Assembly (NCBI GenBank): GCA_019096065.1
Contig: JAGUCH010000008.1
Span: 4,903,001 to 4,967,000, forward strand
Direction: 5' to 3'
From: Paracyclopina nana
Lineage: Eukaryota > Arthropoda > Copepoda > Cyclopoida > Cyclopettidae
DNA length: 64,000 nucleotides
Shown: positions 23,301 through 35,944 of the stretch, piece by piece
Numbering within the stretch: position 1 is the stretch's first letter
Layout: every line of letters starts with the position of its first letter
The notes under the pieces: model-generated
The model's input: the letters and a program-made list of their open reading frames with translations, nothing else
What the model was told of the DNA's origin: nothing
Databases searched by the model: none
Translations under genes and position numbers: made by a program

Positions 23301-26300
23301 TTTAATTGGTTCAAGTGAGACTGCCGAATCCGCTTAATTTTCCCTAATAGGATTAGCCTTCTTCGTGCGTCGAGGAAAAGGCTTACAATAATGGAAGAGC
23401 AGGAAGGAGAACCGTGAGAGCAGCACAAATCATCGTTTGACTTGTTTATGCCACTACCTTCCATATTTGATGGATTAAATTGCACTGCTCTGCCATGTTG
23501 CAGGTGGATGATGTTATTTTTCGATGATCCGGTTAAGGACCTTTCTCTTATAGTAAATAGCAGAGTAGGAAAACGTGGGAAAAGATCAACTTTGCATCTG
23601 CTCAATTGTTTTCCACCAGCATTGGCTTTAAAGCTGGGAAGCCGTACAATTACGCACACTGGTCAAGATCAAAATGATCTTCTGATGATATGATGGAGGT
23701 AATAAAAAGATTGGTACACTTCATGAAATTTATCTTTCGGAATGGATTTCATGCAAAATTAGGCTAATGGCCAATTTTGGCCTGGCGCAATTATCATATA
23801 AATGTGATTCGAATAAAAAAATTCTGCACTTGTACCATATAATACTAGTAAGAGATCATTTGTGATTTTTTATGACTTTTTCACTGCACCCCTCGGGATG
23901 GAAATTAGGGCTGCGTAAGCAATCATAAAAAATCTCTTTTAAAAGCCCTTTGATGACGATTAAGTAGACCTCAAATTTTAATGACCTCCCTATGATAATG
24001 TACACTCAACCCTGATTTTTCTGGCCTAATGGCCCAAATTCAATTTTTCACAGCGCCAACAGCAGACGCGCGCATCTGTCGGGGATGATCGCCACAAAAT
24101 CCAATATTTACCAATTTCATATTCGGGCTGCAATAACAATTAGACATTCGAGCGGGTCAATTTTCTTGAAAGTGAAAAGAAAAGTGTGAAATCGCCTCTG
24201 TGAGAGGGTAGCTGCAGCCAGCAAAGTGTTGCGGTCTAATTATCTTTTGGGTATATTACCTCGCCAGCATCATGATAATTGCTTATGCCACGAAAATGGG
24301 TTTCTCTTCACTGTTGCAATTTCTATTTTCGAGCATGTTCGAACTGACCGCACTGTGCATTGTCGTTCGTTATTGATGTCCATCTCTCTCTCTCTCCTTT
24401 TTCTGTTGTTGTGATGACCTCAATACTGCAAAATTACTAGTGAAAGCCCTAGTCATCTCCCCTCATCGCGAAGGCAATCAAAGGATTAGCTGGAGGTGCA
24501 AAAAGGCCGAAAGTACAGATGATGACGCATCTGTCCTAATTTAGGTCAGATGACGAGGGTCTTCAAATTGTGCCAAACCGTCTGGTGTGTTTGTCTCTCT
24601 CTCTTGCTGCTGATTATTGAGCTGCTAAGAGCATCAGGTTCAGTTTCACCACGTTACACTAACGGCACACGAGCTAGTTGCTACCTTGAGCCTAACTGCT
24701 GCTGCTACACGTGCACTTTGCCCGTTGATGTTTTTCGTGACTAATCGCATCATCTTATGACTCATTTTGACGGCAAATACTAGCACTGTCAAGCCATCAA
24801 AGCAAAGTAGGACAATTAGGCTCGATGATTTTGAATCTTAAAATTCATACTGTAATACGAGAGCACAGATTAATTACTTATTTTTTTATTAGAGTATCTG
24901 TTCATGAATGATAAATTAGCCTAATATAAGGACAATTTGGGTTCAGTTAAATCTATTGTTTTAGTTCCCAGTTTATCTTTTATAAATAGGAAAAGAAGAT
25001 GTAATTAAAATTAATGTAGTTAATTATCCATGGCTATTTCACAAAAAAATAAAAAGCCCGCTAAATTACGTTTGCGTTGTTAATTGTGCTCAACTCAAGA
25101 GCAAAAGTGGTGTAAATCCGATTTTTCCAATTTCGGGGCGGAAAAAATCCACAAGAAGGCTCAATGGTTTGTTTATTGCGGAAATTATAAACGCGACGAG
25201 GCCCTATCAAACTATTTAGGTCACTAGCCCGCCAAAAACGCCAAAATGTTAAGGCAGCAAACAAATCCGTATCTGGCGTATTTGGCCCCTGCACGGTGGC
25301 GCCATCCAAAGGAGTAGCGAAAAGCAGAAGAACTAAATGTATGAATCTGGGCTTATATTGCAAATTATTACGTATGTCAACGTTCTTCTGCGCGAGCTTT
25401 CTTAATCAACGCCAAATGTGCGCGAGCCGCCCTTTAATGATGCTGTCTATTAAACTTGACAAGTTTTGCTTGAGGTAGAAGCGTTAGCAGATGATGTGCG
25501 TTATGGAATCAACAAGTTGGACCACTTTCTATTGGCGAGATGAGGCTACCCGAGCCTCAGGGGGTCGTCCGACTCGATCTTGGCGAACAATAACCTGTCA
25601 AACGAGTGTCCGTAATAATAATAATTATGGTGATGATCTTTGGCTGGTTAGTTACACAATTGAGCAGGATCAAACTTGCATTTTGACCAGGGAAAGTGAA
25701 AGAATACGACTAATCCCACAACTATTTATGATTCCGCTGCTACTGCCATTGTTTACTAATAGCATAGTCAAAATTTGGTTGCAGTAATTGTTGACTATTT
25801 TCACAACTTTGTGACCCATATCTAATCTGATGCAATGTCAGTCAGCATTTTGCCAAAAATGCACTCTTTTATCTCTATTTACTTTCCTATTGTTTCAAAC
25901 CTAAAATTTAGCTGGTCGTTTTATTTGCAAGAACGGGCAGACCGATTTTTGAGTAGAGGTTTGTTTATTGTCGATTTATCTTGAAAATTTTTCGATTTGC
26001 CACGGTTTGTTCATGACAATTTGTTTGCAACTTTACTGCGATCCGAATATGTTATTTTTCGTCACTCTTTTTTCTGATTGCTAAACCAACAGAGTCAATA
26101 AAGTCAATTTGAGGATTAGGGCAGGCAAAGCCGGATGTTTTTTCACCCCAGCATTGCATGTTAAAAAAAACCTTTCTACGAATTCATTTTTGGCTATCCA
26201 TTATGAAAATAGCTTGAGGCATTCACACGCGCATTACTGTGCTAGTGAGCCCAGGTCATCTGCAATTCTAAGCAAATCTCATTAGCCAAACAATCTATCA

Positions 26301-29206
26301 ATAACCCATTATCTTGGCTCCCAGTGGGAATCTTTGCAACACCATTAGCCAAAGCTCGATTTCCACCAATTTTTTTCCAGGCCATTAATCCTCATCCATC
26401 AGCCCTTAGATGTAGCCTAAAGTACTACAAGTAGCTGCAGAAGAGGTGTGTGTATATTTTGCAACTAGCCTTGAGGTTCCAATTTTCTCGGTAAATAAAA
26501 AATAAGTGTGGTAGTTGCTCAGCTGGTCTGGTAAAATTAGTCGTGTGCCTGGAAGCCAGAGATTTGGCCTCTCCCATGGCCTGCTATCAAATATCGCGCA
26601 ACGTCGACCTGTTGCCCCTTGCTGTATAGCACTCGCTCGCAGCGAGGCGAGGGCCTCATTTTCTCCCATTACGGTATATGCTGTACCTACTCCATTCTAT
26701 ATGTGCTACTTATGCTCTCTGTGCTTCTGGTGTCATCTTACACCCTGTGTTTACGTGACCAGAGAAGATTAGAAACCCCCTCCCTTCAGGCCAGATAGAT
26801 ATGAGTGAGTTTGGTGCACTCTCAAAAGTGCAATTTCATATGCGATCGAGGAGCACCTAATATCATAATACATATCTTCTTTGGAATGCATAATGTCAAA
26901 ATAGCAGCAGCTCATTATTACAACCATAAATTTCAGTTTTTAAGGGACAATTGAATTTGAAAGATGATTAATTTTATGAATTGAAATATGATTCAGGTCA
27001 TCAGTTTTCCCTAGAAGAATTAATGCTTCCTACAGCAATTTTAAATTGTTAACTCTAGTTTTAAGAAATGAAAAACCGAGGCAATTGCTGACAGTGAAAT
27101 CGTACACAAACAGGCAGTTAGTGCGAGCAATCAGAGAGTTGTTTGGCGAAATCTTCCTGCTTGTGGATATGTGTGCCATTATCGGTTACCAGCAGCACAC
27201 TTGTTAACCCAAAAACTAATCAACACATCTTTAAGCGAGCCCCTTAAAACTGTATTTTTAAGCTGAGCACAACAACTGCGGGTGTAGTATGGCACACGTG
27301 TTCAGGTGAGTTGAATAGATTTTGGGGACGTACAGGTCCATTAAGCAGTTGCGCGTTTAATCCTTTCTGATGCGAGAGAGAGCTGACAATGATGATGATG
27401 AGGTGATCCGCTTTCTGAGCTGGAAACCTTTTCAGAAACCATCATCATTTTCACTTCAAGCCACACCACTATCCGTACAAAACCGTTGCGAGGAGCTGAA
27501 CTACAACCCATTGTTCGGGACAAAAACACGTAGCGCATAAACCGGTACACTAGTGGACATTTATGCTGAAAAATAAGGCTTATCGAGACACTCAATTATT
27601 TGGGGAAAAAGACGCTAAAAGAGTTGTTGCAAAAAAGGCTAAGGAGGATTTTTATGCACAGTTTCTCAAGAAAATGCCATCATGTCTTAATTGTGGATGC
27701 ATAAAGCAAATTGGTCAAAGTTTTTTTTTACGATGTCGTTCGTGACTCGTGATTTTTTTCATCATCCTATAGCCCCTAAAAATTTCGTGGATTGTGCATG
27801 CACAAGTACCATAGTCATAATTCAACCCAATCTACGAGGTTCAGGAAAGAAGTGCAAAATCATATGCCAGCCACTTATCCATTGAAGCAGAACATGGTAA
27901 ACAACAAGTGTGCAGTGCTGTGGCCAAATGTCGTTCCACCTTTGTGTCAATTTACTTGCATATGATATCCATCAAAGCAAAAAAGCCCAATTCAATTAAT
28001 TCCCGCTGTGAAAATATGGCAGACATGGTTTTCACAAAGCCTAGTAGCTGCATGCTATCAGTCGCGTGTACGTTTTGCCTAAAGGGCAAAATAGCCCAGA
28101 GCAATTCAGGTGTCACTACTTCTTTTTTTTGTTTCACCTCCCCATGAGAATAATCTACGACTTCAGCTCAATTTTCATTAAAAACTTGATTGTTTTTATA
28201 GCAAGTAGCCGCACCACTACCACCACCGGCCATCATCTTTTGAAAAGATAAAAAGATGCAAATAAGCGGTGGTCAGATTATATTACCGAAGTCCGGTAGC
28301 TCATGAAAAACGTCTCCTCCTCCCATTCTTATATACTTTGTTTTACGAGCAAAAGGGGTAGAACAGCCATTAATGCACGTGGGAACCTGAATCTCAAACT
28401 TTTTTGTGCTTTCCTTTCAAAAAAGAGGTGTCATTTATCTAATCTCCCTTGTTTCACATGTAAATGCTGTTTGCCCCAAAATTGAGGAACTAAAGTGTCA
28501 CCAGGTGGCGCTTTTAAAAATGGCACTGCCATCTCAGCCCACAGCCGTGCAGCCATCAGCTGAACGCCGTAAGTAGCGCCACCTAGTGGTGAAATAAGTC
28601 CCTTGCCATAGTTATTTACACTGAAAGCGTTGATTTCGTTAAAAGGATTTGATGGCCCAATTTATGTGAAAAAAGGGCAGATGAGCATATCTAGTGAACA
28701 TCACCATGCTTCAACGAACTTTTCCACGCTTTTCTCAGGTTAAGTAGCGCAAGTACCTTTACAGTCTCATTGTTTTTGTGTAAGATCTCGATTTTGTGAC
28801 GCGAGATGAGTATCAAGTGCAAACACTCAGCAGCTCGCGCTACTAATAGCTCTGTCACGTTTGGCGCGCAAATTGCTCCATCAAAGGCGCAACACCACTC
28901 AAAATGGCGCCAAACCTGCCAAATCTGAGCTTTTCTCCTTGACCCTTTGATGTGGTTGCAAATCATGACGAAATCCCTAATTATTCCAACTCCTTTACAT
29001 AATCTACTAATTGGATAAAGTGAAAACTGTACCCTCTTCTGCAGTAAATAAAAGACAAAATGAAATTAGAGGCATCATTTTTTCAATTTTTATTGCGAGT
29101 TTTAGAATAATAGAGATCAAAGATTACAAAGAGATCTGTAGTATGTATATACAAATGGAAATTCATATGGAGATCACAGACGCGTACTTCGAGACCTGGT
29201 TCAGTT
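17324..29206. other. Gene desert, about 11.9 kb
   Basis: No convincing protein gene. Many short frames occur on both strands, with no shared phase, splice pattern or domain. Visible items are an ATC trinucleotide run at 21094-21111, an ATG followed by a splice-like donor (MATAAAA then GTAAGT) at 22280-22306 with no partner exon found, and an inverted pair of CTCF-like motifs at 28498-28592 (listed separately). It could contain enhancers or long non-coding RNAs, but none can be shown here. Confidence 0.5.
28498..28592. promoter_or_regulatory. Convergent pair of CTCF-like motifs / short inverted repeat
   Basis: TCACCAGGTGGCGCT (28498-28512, plus) and, on the minus strand, TCACCACTAGGTGGCGCT (28592-28575) face each other 62 bp apart. 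Both match the CTCF core CCASYAGRKGGCR closely. The pair could equally be the terminal inverted repeats of a ~95-bp MITE. Confidence 0.5.
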
Positions 29207-29824
29207 TTACATAGATCTTTGCTTCGCATGTGAGGACGGATATGGAGGCCGAGCCGGAGGCCGGCAATTGGTCATTCTTGGCGGCAACGGCGGAGCCGGT
29301 TTTGGCGGAAGTAAAGTATTGCAGGAATGGGCACTCCTCAATAACGTCGAGCTTTCCATAACCACTGTGGAGCTACTGGAGGCTGTTTTCGCGTGCTTGC
29401 AAGGCGCCTGAGGCTGCTCAGCCTCCTCAAAGGGGTCTTGCAACTCGCACAGTTCTTCAATGGTGGAATACACCTCAGAGTAGGCCGAATCGTCCGTGGA
29501 AGTCAGCCTCAACTTGGAGGAAAACGAGGACGTTCTTGAGACTGAGGCCGTGGAGTTGTACCCCGACGAAGGCGTGGAGGTTCTCATGGGGTAAAACTCC
29601 CATGCTGAGTCCGTGGCAATGGGTCTTCTCGATCTTGGAGGCTCCAGATTGAGCAGCCCCAAACTGTCGACAATGGACGAGGCTGTGGAGTAAGTCCTGG
29701 ATCGAATAGATCTTCCGTCCTCGGAGGCCAAGGAGGGCGTTGGCGTTGTCCTCCGCTGAACCTTCAACGTGAACCTCAATTTGTGTATCTTGATGCCAAA
29801 CTCGGTGTACTCAGGATCCGCCAT
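29207..29824 (-). CDS. Ser/Pro-rich protein with C-terminal SH3-ligand motifs, unrecognised
   Basis: A single frame of 205 residues starts at ATG 29824. The start MADPEYTEFGIKIHKLRFTL is the only hydrophobic/basic segment and may be a short conserved head. The rest is disordered. It is Ser/Thr-rich with many potential phosphorylation sites (RSIRSRTYSTASSIVDS, SRTSSFSSKLRLTS), then acidic (STIEELCELQDPFEEAEQ), then a proline-rich tail with PPKPAPPLPPR and RPPARPPYP, which fit class I/II SH3-binding consensus. There is no transmembrane segment or Cys pattern. Codon use looks coding, as the frame is GC-richer than its surroundings. It may be a cytoplasmic scaffold or adaptor, which is inference. 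It stands alone in a gene-poor region. Confidence 0.65.
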   Translation of the reverse strand: MADPEYTEFGIKIHKLRFTLKVQRRTTPTPSLASEDGRSIRSRTYSTASSIVDSLGLLNLEPPRSRRPIATDSAWEFYPMRTSTPSSGYNSTASVSRTSSFSSKLRLTSTDDSAYSEVYSTIEELCELQDPFEEAEQPQAPCKHAKTASSSSTVVMESSTLLRSAHSCNTLLPPKPAPPLPPRMTNCRPPARPPYPSSHAKQRSM

Positions 29825-31302
29825 GCTTGCTCGTGGTGTTGGTGCTCCAAGAGTTGGCGAAGATCTGGACTCTATAGAAAAGTGGGACGTGGATCGAGCG
29901 GCGAGCGCGCAGCATGCGCCGAATCCCGATCGCCGAAAAGTCGGAACATTGGGAGTGTGCGGCCAATCATATCATAAGGGCGCTGGTAGCCGAAAAAGGG
30001 GCTGCTTTCAGCCTCTTACAAAAAACATAGCTGAAAGGTCAGCCTTTCATTTTTGGAAAGGATTTGAAGCCCAAAACCATTATATGTAACCCACAAGCTG
30101 TGAAAAACAACTTTTTTTTGTAATAATTTACAATCAACGTTTCAAGATATTTGCCATTAGTACCCCGTACATCGTATTTGAGAACTTTTATGTCTATTTA
30201 TTATGACAATTCAGAAATTAACTTCCACAAATGGATTTTTCAAAAACTGTCAAGATTATGTTTGGCACCCAATCAAAAATATTGCTTTATTTCAAACAGC
30301 TAAAAACTACATGATTTTTTTGTCCAATGTAAAACCGTTACATTGGAATAGAACATAATTTAAATAAGACTTGAAAAATAATTTCACAGTAAAGCACATT
30401 TACAGAAGAAGCATGTTTTGGTCGCATTTTTTTGCATAATTAAAAGCTGCATGGCTCTTGGAAGAAAGATGGTATCAGGAATAATAAGAGGGACATTTAA
30501 TGGCCATATTTTCTCGGGAGACGACCCAGGGCAAGGAGGAAAAATACTTCAACACCCATAGAGGCTTAATTCCAAGATTTTTATCAGGTAGCCGCGCTCT
30601 TTGGCATATGCAAATGATGTTGTGATTCGGCAATTATGGAAAAACAAGCTTGGTCTCTCCCGCTGCGGTGTGGCCGTCAGAGCAATAATAATCCCCCTTT
30701 TTCTTGGGTCTCCTCCAAGGATCGTGTTTGGACACGCTTCGCAGGTCAGATTTAAAAGATCGTGGGAAATGGGATTAGCAAAGCTACAAAAATCACCGAC
30801 TAACTGGATTTTCTCGATGATGGCCTGTAATTTGCAGGGCTTCAATTTAAAATGGCTCAAGCCTTTTCATCACCTGCGAGTTATTGTATGACTTCCTACT
30901 TTCTCACACGAAACTGCATGCTCATGACCATTACATACATAATGGTGCACTTGTCACACTAAAAAATCAAATAAGAGCTCATAGCTGATTGACATGAAAA
31001 AAGGAGCTTTGTTGTTTTCGTAGGACTCTGCTCGCGTTTTCCAAAGTTGAGAAAGTGGCCATTATTTTGGGGTCACCGATTTCACGGATGATCAATTACT
31101 GGCCACAGGTGCACCAAGAGATGGGTGCAAAATGACTCTTTGATTAGCACTACCTGGGGACACGCCCTCGTTCCTCTTGCCCTCAAGGCAAAATTGGGTG
31201 ATATACATTTTGATGAAGGCGAAATTGATCGATGCCTATTTTTCGTGGCCTTCTATATAATCCGTGGGAACTTTGGATTGTCTGCTAGGGCACATATATT
31301 TT
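29825..31302. other. Intergenic, 1.5 kb
   Basis: About 150 bp upstream of the Ser/Pro-rich gene is CpG-richer (29870-29950) and is the likely promoter. The remainder is AT-rich with no supported gene. Confidence 0.45.
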
Positions 31303-34300
31303 TTATTTACTGGCACTTTTTCCGGCCGATGAAGAAATGGCTCTCGCCAGCTCTTTAAGCATGTGAGTTTGGCACACGGCTATAACGCCACACTTCTTGA
31401 ACTGCTCTGCGACCTCGTGGTTCCCACTCGAGACTAGGCTGCTTAATAAATCATCAAAGGCAGCTTTGACACCTGTGTCAAGCCCTCCGCGACGAACCTT
31501 GGACAAGTTGGCGATAATTTCCTGCGCCCATCCGGACTCCACTATGAACTGAGCGATCCATGGCAACTGTAATAAAAAGAAAAATATTCCATCATTATTT
31601 TTTGTGAAGGGGGAATATAGTGGATTATTTCACCTGGCAAAGTAGACTGCTCAAAACTTGCATGCCAAGGTACCACAGGTCAATCAAGTCATTCCAGTAG
31701 GGCAAATAAGTACTTGACACGGTGTACTCGTCCTCGTCAGGAGACTCGTCAGTGTTGTGAGCGTCCCATAAAAATCGAATGACTGCTTGAATGAACTTGT
31801 AGACGCTGAAATCCGTGGATTTGGGACGCCGTGAATGGTGCTTCAATAGGAGCAGGCCAAGGATCGAGAAATTCCCATACAGCACCAATTGCTCACCTGA
31901 AAAGTAAATCGCATGCACTGAAAATTATTATGCCGAGAGAAATAGCAGCCTTGATTACCTGTGTTCTGCAGGGTTGGCAGCGAGTTCATTACGAATTTGA
32001 GCAGGTGAAAGAAAACTGGATCTTCCTCCACAAACTTGTGCTCTAGCACAGTGATGTTCATGAGTACGTTGCTGATTGTCACCATTGCGAACTTGGAGTT
32101 GACCATTTCAAAGTTGGAGCTCTCGAGCATGAATTTGGGCTCTGACACGTCATCCTTGTCTGCATGAGCAGCCTATTGATTCAGCTCATTTATTTCTGTG
32201 ATAATAAGGTAATTAAAGAAAAGATCACCTGTCCTTCGAGCCACTTTTTGAAACTGTCAAAAATGGTCCAATGATATGATAAATACGTGTACAGCACTTC
32301 TTGCATTTTCATGTCGAGGAAGATTTTGCGCGGCCTATCCTCAGCCACCAAGTGACACATGCCCGGAATCAAAAATCTCAAAGTATCAGGAGTAGATGAT
32401 TGCGACCCTGAAAAAACCAAAATAACAACAGCTCTTGGAAAACATAATCATAATTAAAAAAGGCAGATCAACTAGCCTACATTTTCGAGAGCACATTTTA
32501 TCGATGTTATTGGAAAGCTCAAAAGTTACAATTAACGCATAAAATTAGCTTTTTCTTGTTAATTGAAGACCGGAGATTCCCCAACCAGATATTCTGAGCC
32601 CTAATACGCCAAAAAAAACCTCAGTGAAACATATACATTTTATCAACATAGAGTTTAAGTCATTATGTAACCCTAACTGCCTTGACACCCAGGTAAAATC
32701 AAAAACACCAATTAGTTAATGTTACATAACGACATAAACTCAAACTGGGTAAAATGAAGGAGTGCTAACACGTTACAATGATTTTCAGAAAATTCTGGTT
32801 GGGCCATGCTTGCAAAGAAGATTTTTTTCGATAATGGAAAAGTGTGCAACTCCTTACCTTGTTTTTGCAAGTTGTTTAAGGCTGTTTCAGGTGTGAAGCT
32901 TCCTTCTCGTCCGGGCAAAGCAGCCAGTTTCGCGGATTTTTGGGCCTCGAAAGTCTCATTTCCAAGCTCCATGATAAAGGGCATGATGTCATAAACGTCT
33001 TCCCTCAGAGCCTGCGTCTCTTCTGACAGCCATGCCCCCAAAATGCGAATGGTGGCACAGACAAAGTATTTGATTTGAGGATCCTCCAGTTTCTTTGGCT
33101 CGCTTTTTAGCATGTTTTTTGACAACTCTTGCAGGAACTTGAGTATTGCAGCAAATGCGTTATTCAAGGCCTGTTGGATTCTTCGGCTCTGCTTGATGAC
33201 TGCTGATAATTGGTTCTCCGGATTGGCCAAGTAAGACACTGCAGACTCCACAACGTAATAGCAAGCCACGAGTAGCTCCGAGTTAGCCATGATGATGTCC
33301 AAGTCTTGCTCTTCCAAATGCATGATCACTTCAATGCAAGCCATATTGAGGACAACAAAGAAAAAACGACCGTCATCTGCTTCCTCATCTTCACTGCGAA
33401 ACACAAGCAATATTAATAATGCATAGGAAATGAAAAGAAAATACTTTGTGATTTATGTACTACCTCGGTTCGTAGTTGCTCAAGCACCATTGGAAATCAG
33501 AGACTTCAATCACTGATGCAACAAGCATCATGGCAGGATCGCGCTGCTTTTTGCCCAATCTGCTAAAAAGGATATCGTGCAAGCCTTGCTGGACCATTGG
33601 CAACCATTCGCAGTCATCGTCGTCGAACGAGGATTTGGGATAACTTCTCAGTATGGTACGTATTGTGTCACACAATTCAAACTTGGCTTCATCGTGCGAA
33701 TTGGCAAAATCCGTGCATAACTTGCCCATCAACCGATTAAAGTCCTTAAAGGCACTGTGATACGACCAGCATAGATGTCCACTGGTGGAAAGCAAACTTA
33801 GAAGCAGCTCTTGTGCATCTTCAAATTGAAAAGTTTGCTTGGTGATGACTTCACAAAGGCTATGAATGCCTCTGTTGTTAATAAAAGCTGATCGTCCCTT
33901 GTCTCCCCCAACATTGACAACTGCACCCAAACATTGGTAAGCATCTTTGACAATTAAGAGATTATCCTCATATAGTTCATCATCTGCGTTGGTGACAATA
34001 TCGAGAATCATTGGTAGATTAAAAAGGACCTGGAAAATGAGAAGCTATTGCAACATCAGCCATTAAGGGAGTACGCTTAAATTACCGAAGGGTGCGTCAT
34101 TATTTCCTCATCTTGGGTGAAACAGCTCAAAACGGACAAGGCAACAGATTGAAACATCAGTTTCGGACATCCGTCCGGACTATCTTTGCTTCTTAGCATC
34201 CTCGCTAAGAAAGAGTAGCCGATTCCCTACAAAAATGGGGATTGAATGCTGATGTGAAACTGGAGAAAAGATTTTACCTTCATTAAACTAAGTCTCGCAT

Positions 34301-34565
34301 TCTTATCACATTCAGTGCCATGCACAAGTTTTGGCACGAGGAAGAGCGTTGCAAATTTCTCGGTATCTGTCTCAGCCGCCTCAAGTGCTCTTATACATTT
34401 TCGCACTTTTTCTGCAGCATAAAAAGAATGGAGTGGATGCTTTTGTTTAGAGCTGCATACTTTTGAAATACCTGGTAATTGGGACTTTGATGAGTCTGCC
34501 ACTGAGTTTGATTCTGAGGGTGACGATGAAGAAGTTGACGAGGCTGATGCGGCCATCGCGGCCAT
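31303..34565 (-). CDS. NCDN: Neurochondrin
   Basis: Nine coding exons join in phase: 34565-34472, 34411-34278, 34226-34086, 34029-33464, 33393-32858, 32407-32229, 32172-31959, 31896-31634 and 31566-31303, giving about 796 residues. Introns are 51-70 bp except the fifth (450 bp). The helical-repeat pattern fits neurochondrin: CIRALEAAETDTEKFATLFL near the N terminus, GIGYSFLARMLRSKDSPDG, DAYQCLGAVVNVGGDKGRSA, FVVLNMACIEVIMHLEE, then KYFVCATIRILGAWLSEETQ and LRFLIPGMCHLVAEDRPRKI. Neurochondrin is a cytoplasmic ARM-like leucine-rich protein linked to neurite outgrowth, GPCR/CaMKII signalling and SMN/Rab5 trafficking in vertebrates. Start 34565 was chosen because a donor-like site near 34642 suggests a 5' UTR intron. 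The first intron is 60 bp, in frame and stop-free. AATAAA overlaps the stop. Confidence 0.9.
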
Positions 34566-35944
34566 ACTCTTCAAATTTTTAGTAGATTGAAAATGACCAC
34601 TTTTGTTTTTCACTCCAAAATGATCAAAAATGGCCAACTCACGCTGAACTCAACAATTTTCAGACCTGTTCTATTTTTGGATCGAGTTCAAGGAAAGTAA
34701 GTATCAAGTACCGAAAAACAGGCGTGCTTTCTTTCTTTTCTTGTATGAGCGAAGAAGAAGTTTAGCAGAAAGTTTTGAATTGTTTACTTTTTGTGATTGG
34801 CAACAAATCGAAATTTCCCAAACTCAACATAATCTGTTTCTTCTTACAAATATAGAAAATGAATTGATAAAAAAGGACTCACGCTGCAAAACTGAAACTT
34901 TGCTGATATAATGAATTCGCGAATTTGTTCGCATTCTAAAACGGGACTTGGCAAAAAAAGAAAGGAAATGATACATTTGAGCCTTAAAAAACCTATCAAA
35001 CTTCACGGTAACAAAGAATTTCTTAGAAGAGCCCAAGAAGAAATTGTCTTCTCCTTGATTTCAATAGTATAAAATTCAGTTTAGTTATTCACAAAAGCAC
35101 TTGACATAGACAGTTTCTGGCAAATAACTCAAAATTATTTTACAATGCTGAATTCGGATGGCTATCGTAAAACTTGAATGGCTCTTTTTAGGGTAAACAA
35201 TAATTGTTGTGCTACTCCTTCATTCTCAGACAGTTTTGAGTATTATCAAACCTAAAAGATTTTACGAACTGATCAAACCTTTTTGCATGTGATCCATGCT
35301 ACATTTTTGATGAATCTTCCTAAAAAGAGATTAGGAATGGCAATGTAAAATAAATTGAATTAGTCCTAAGTTTCGAGTCAAGATCATTCTTGAATGGTCA
35401 CGTGACACCGACTCCTCGTGTGATTGGCCGAATTTTCCGGGAATCGCCAATCCCACGTGGGTAGGAGAATAAACCGTGAATTTCGTCATACTTTCGTGCA
35501 CGGTGCACTCTGTTCGTAATAGTAAGCTATTCTAGCCCAAGTTCTGAGCTGAATAAGACGTGTGTGATTTTGGTTCCCTAGGAATGTCGTACAGTTCCTC
35601 CATTTTCTCTGCAAATCAGCGTTGAGCACAAAAAGTTTCCAGTTTACCGGACTGTCAAGTGTCAAAAACACAAGTAAGTCCATCTCTACGAGTTTCCAAA
35701 GATTGAGTTTTTTAGTTCTAAACGTTTTATCTTCCCGTTACAAAATTTGTGTTCCCTTCAGTTCTAAATTTGACTACTATTAGAAGCATTTTTTTGAAAA
35801 CTTAATTTTGCAATTGCTTTACTTAAGTTTGGAAGCACCAAGAATTTTTAAGTTCTTGCAGAAATCGATATAGCCTGGGAGGCCTTTCATGAATATTAGA
35901 TAAGGCCGCCATGATTTTTGCAAGTTCAGGGTAGACGTAGATAC
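34566..35944. promoter_or_regulatory. Divergent promoter region NCDN / bZIP factor
   Basis: 1.4 kb between divergent starts. Notable is a near-symmetrical block at 35397-35461: GTCACGTGAC (35397-35406), ATTGG (inverted CCAAT, about 35423-35427), TTCCGGGAA (35435-35443, fits the STAT TTCNNNGAA form), CCAAT (about 35448-35452) and CCCACGTGGG (35452-35461). A donor-like CACAA|GTAAGT at 35673/35674 suggests a non-coding first exon for the bZIP gene. Two tiny upstream ATG frames (near 35889 and at 35911) precede its start. Confidence 0.5.
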
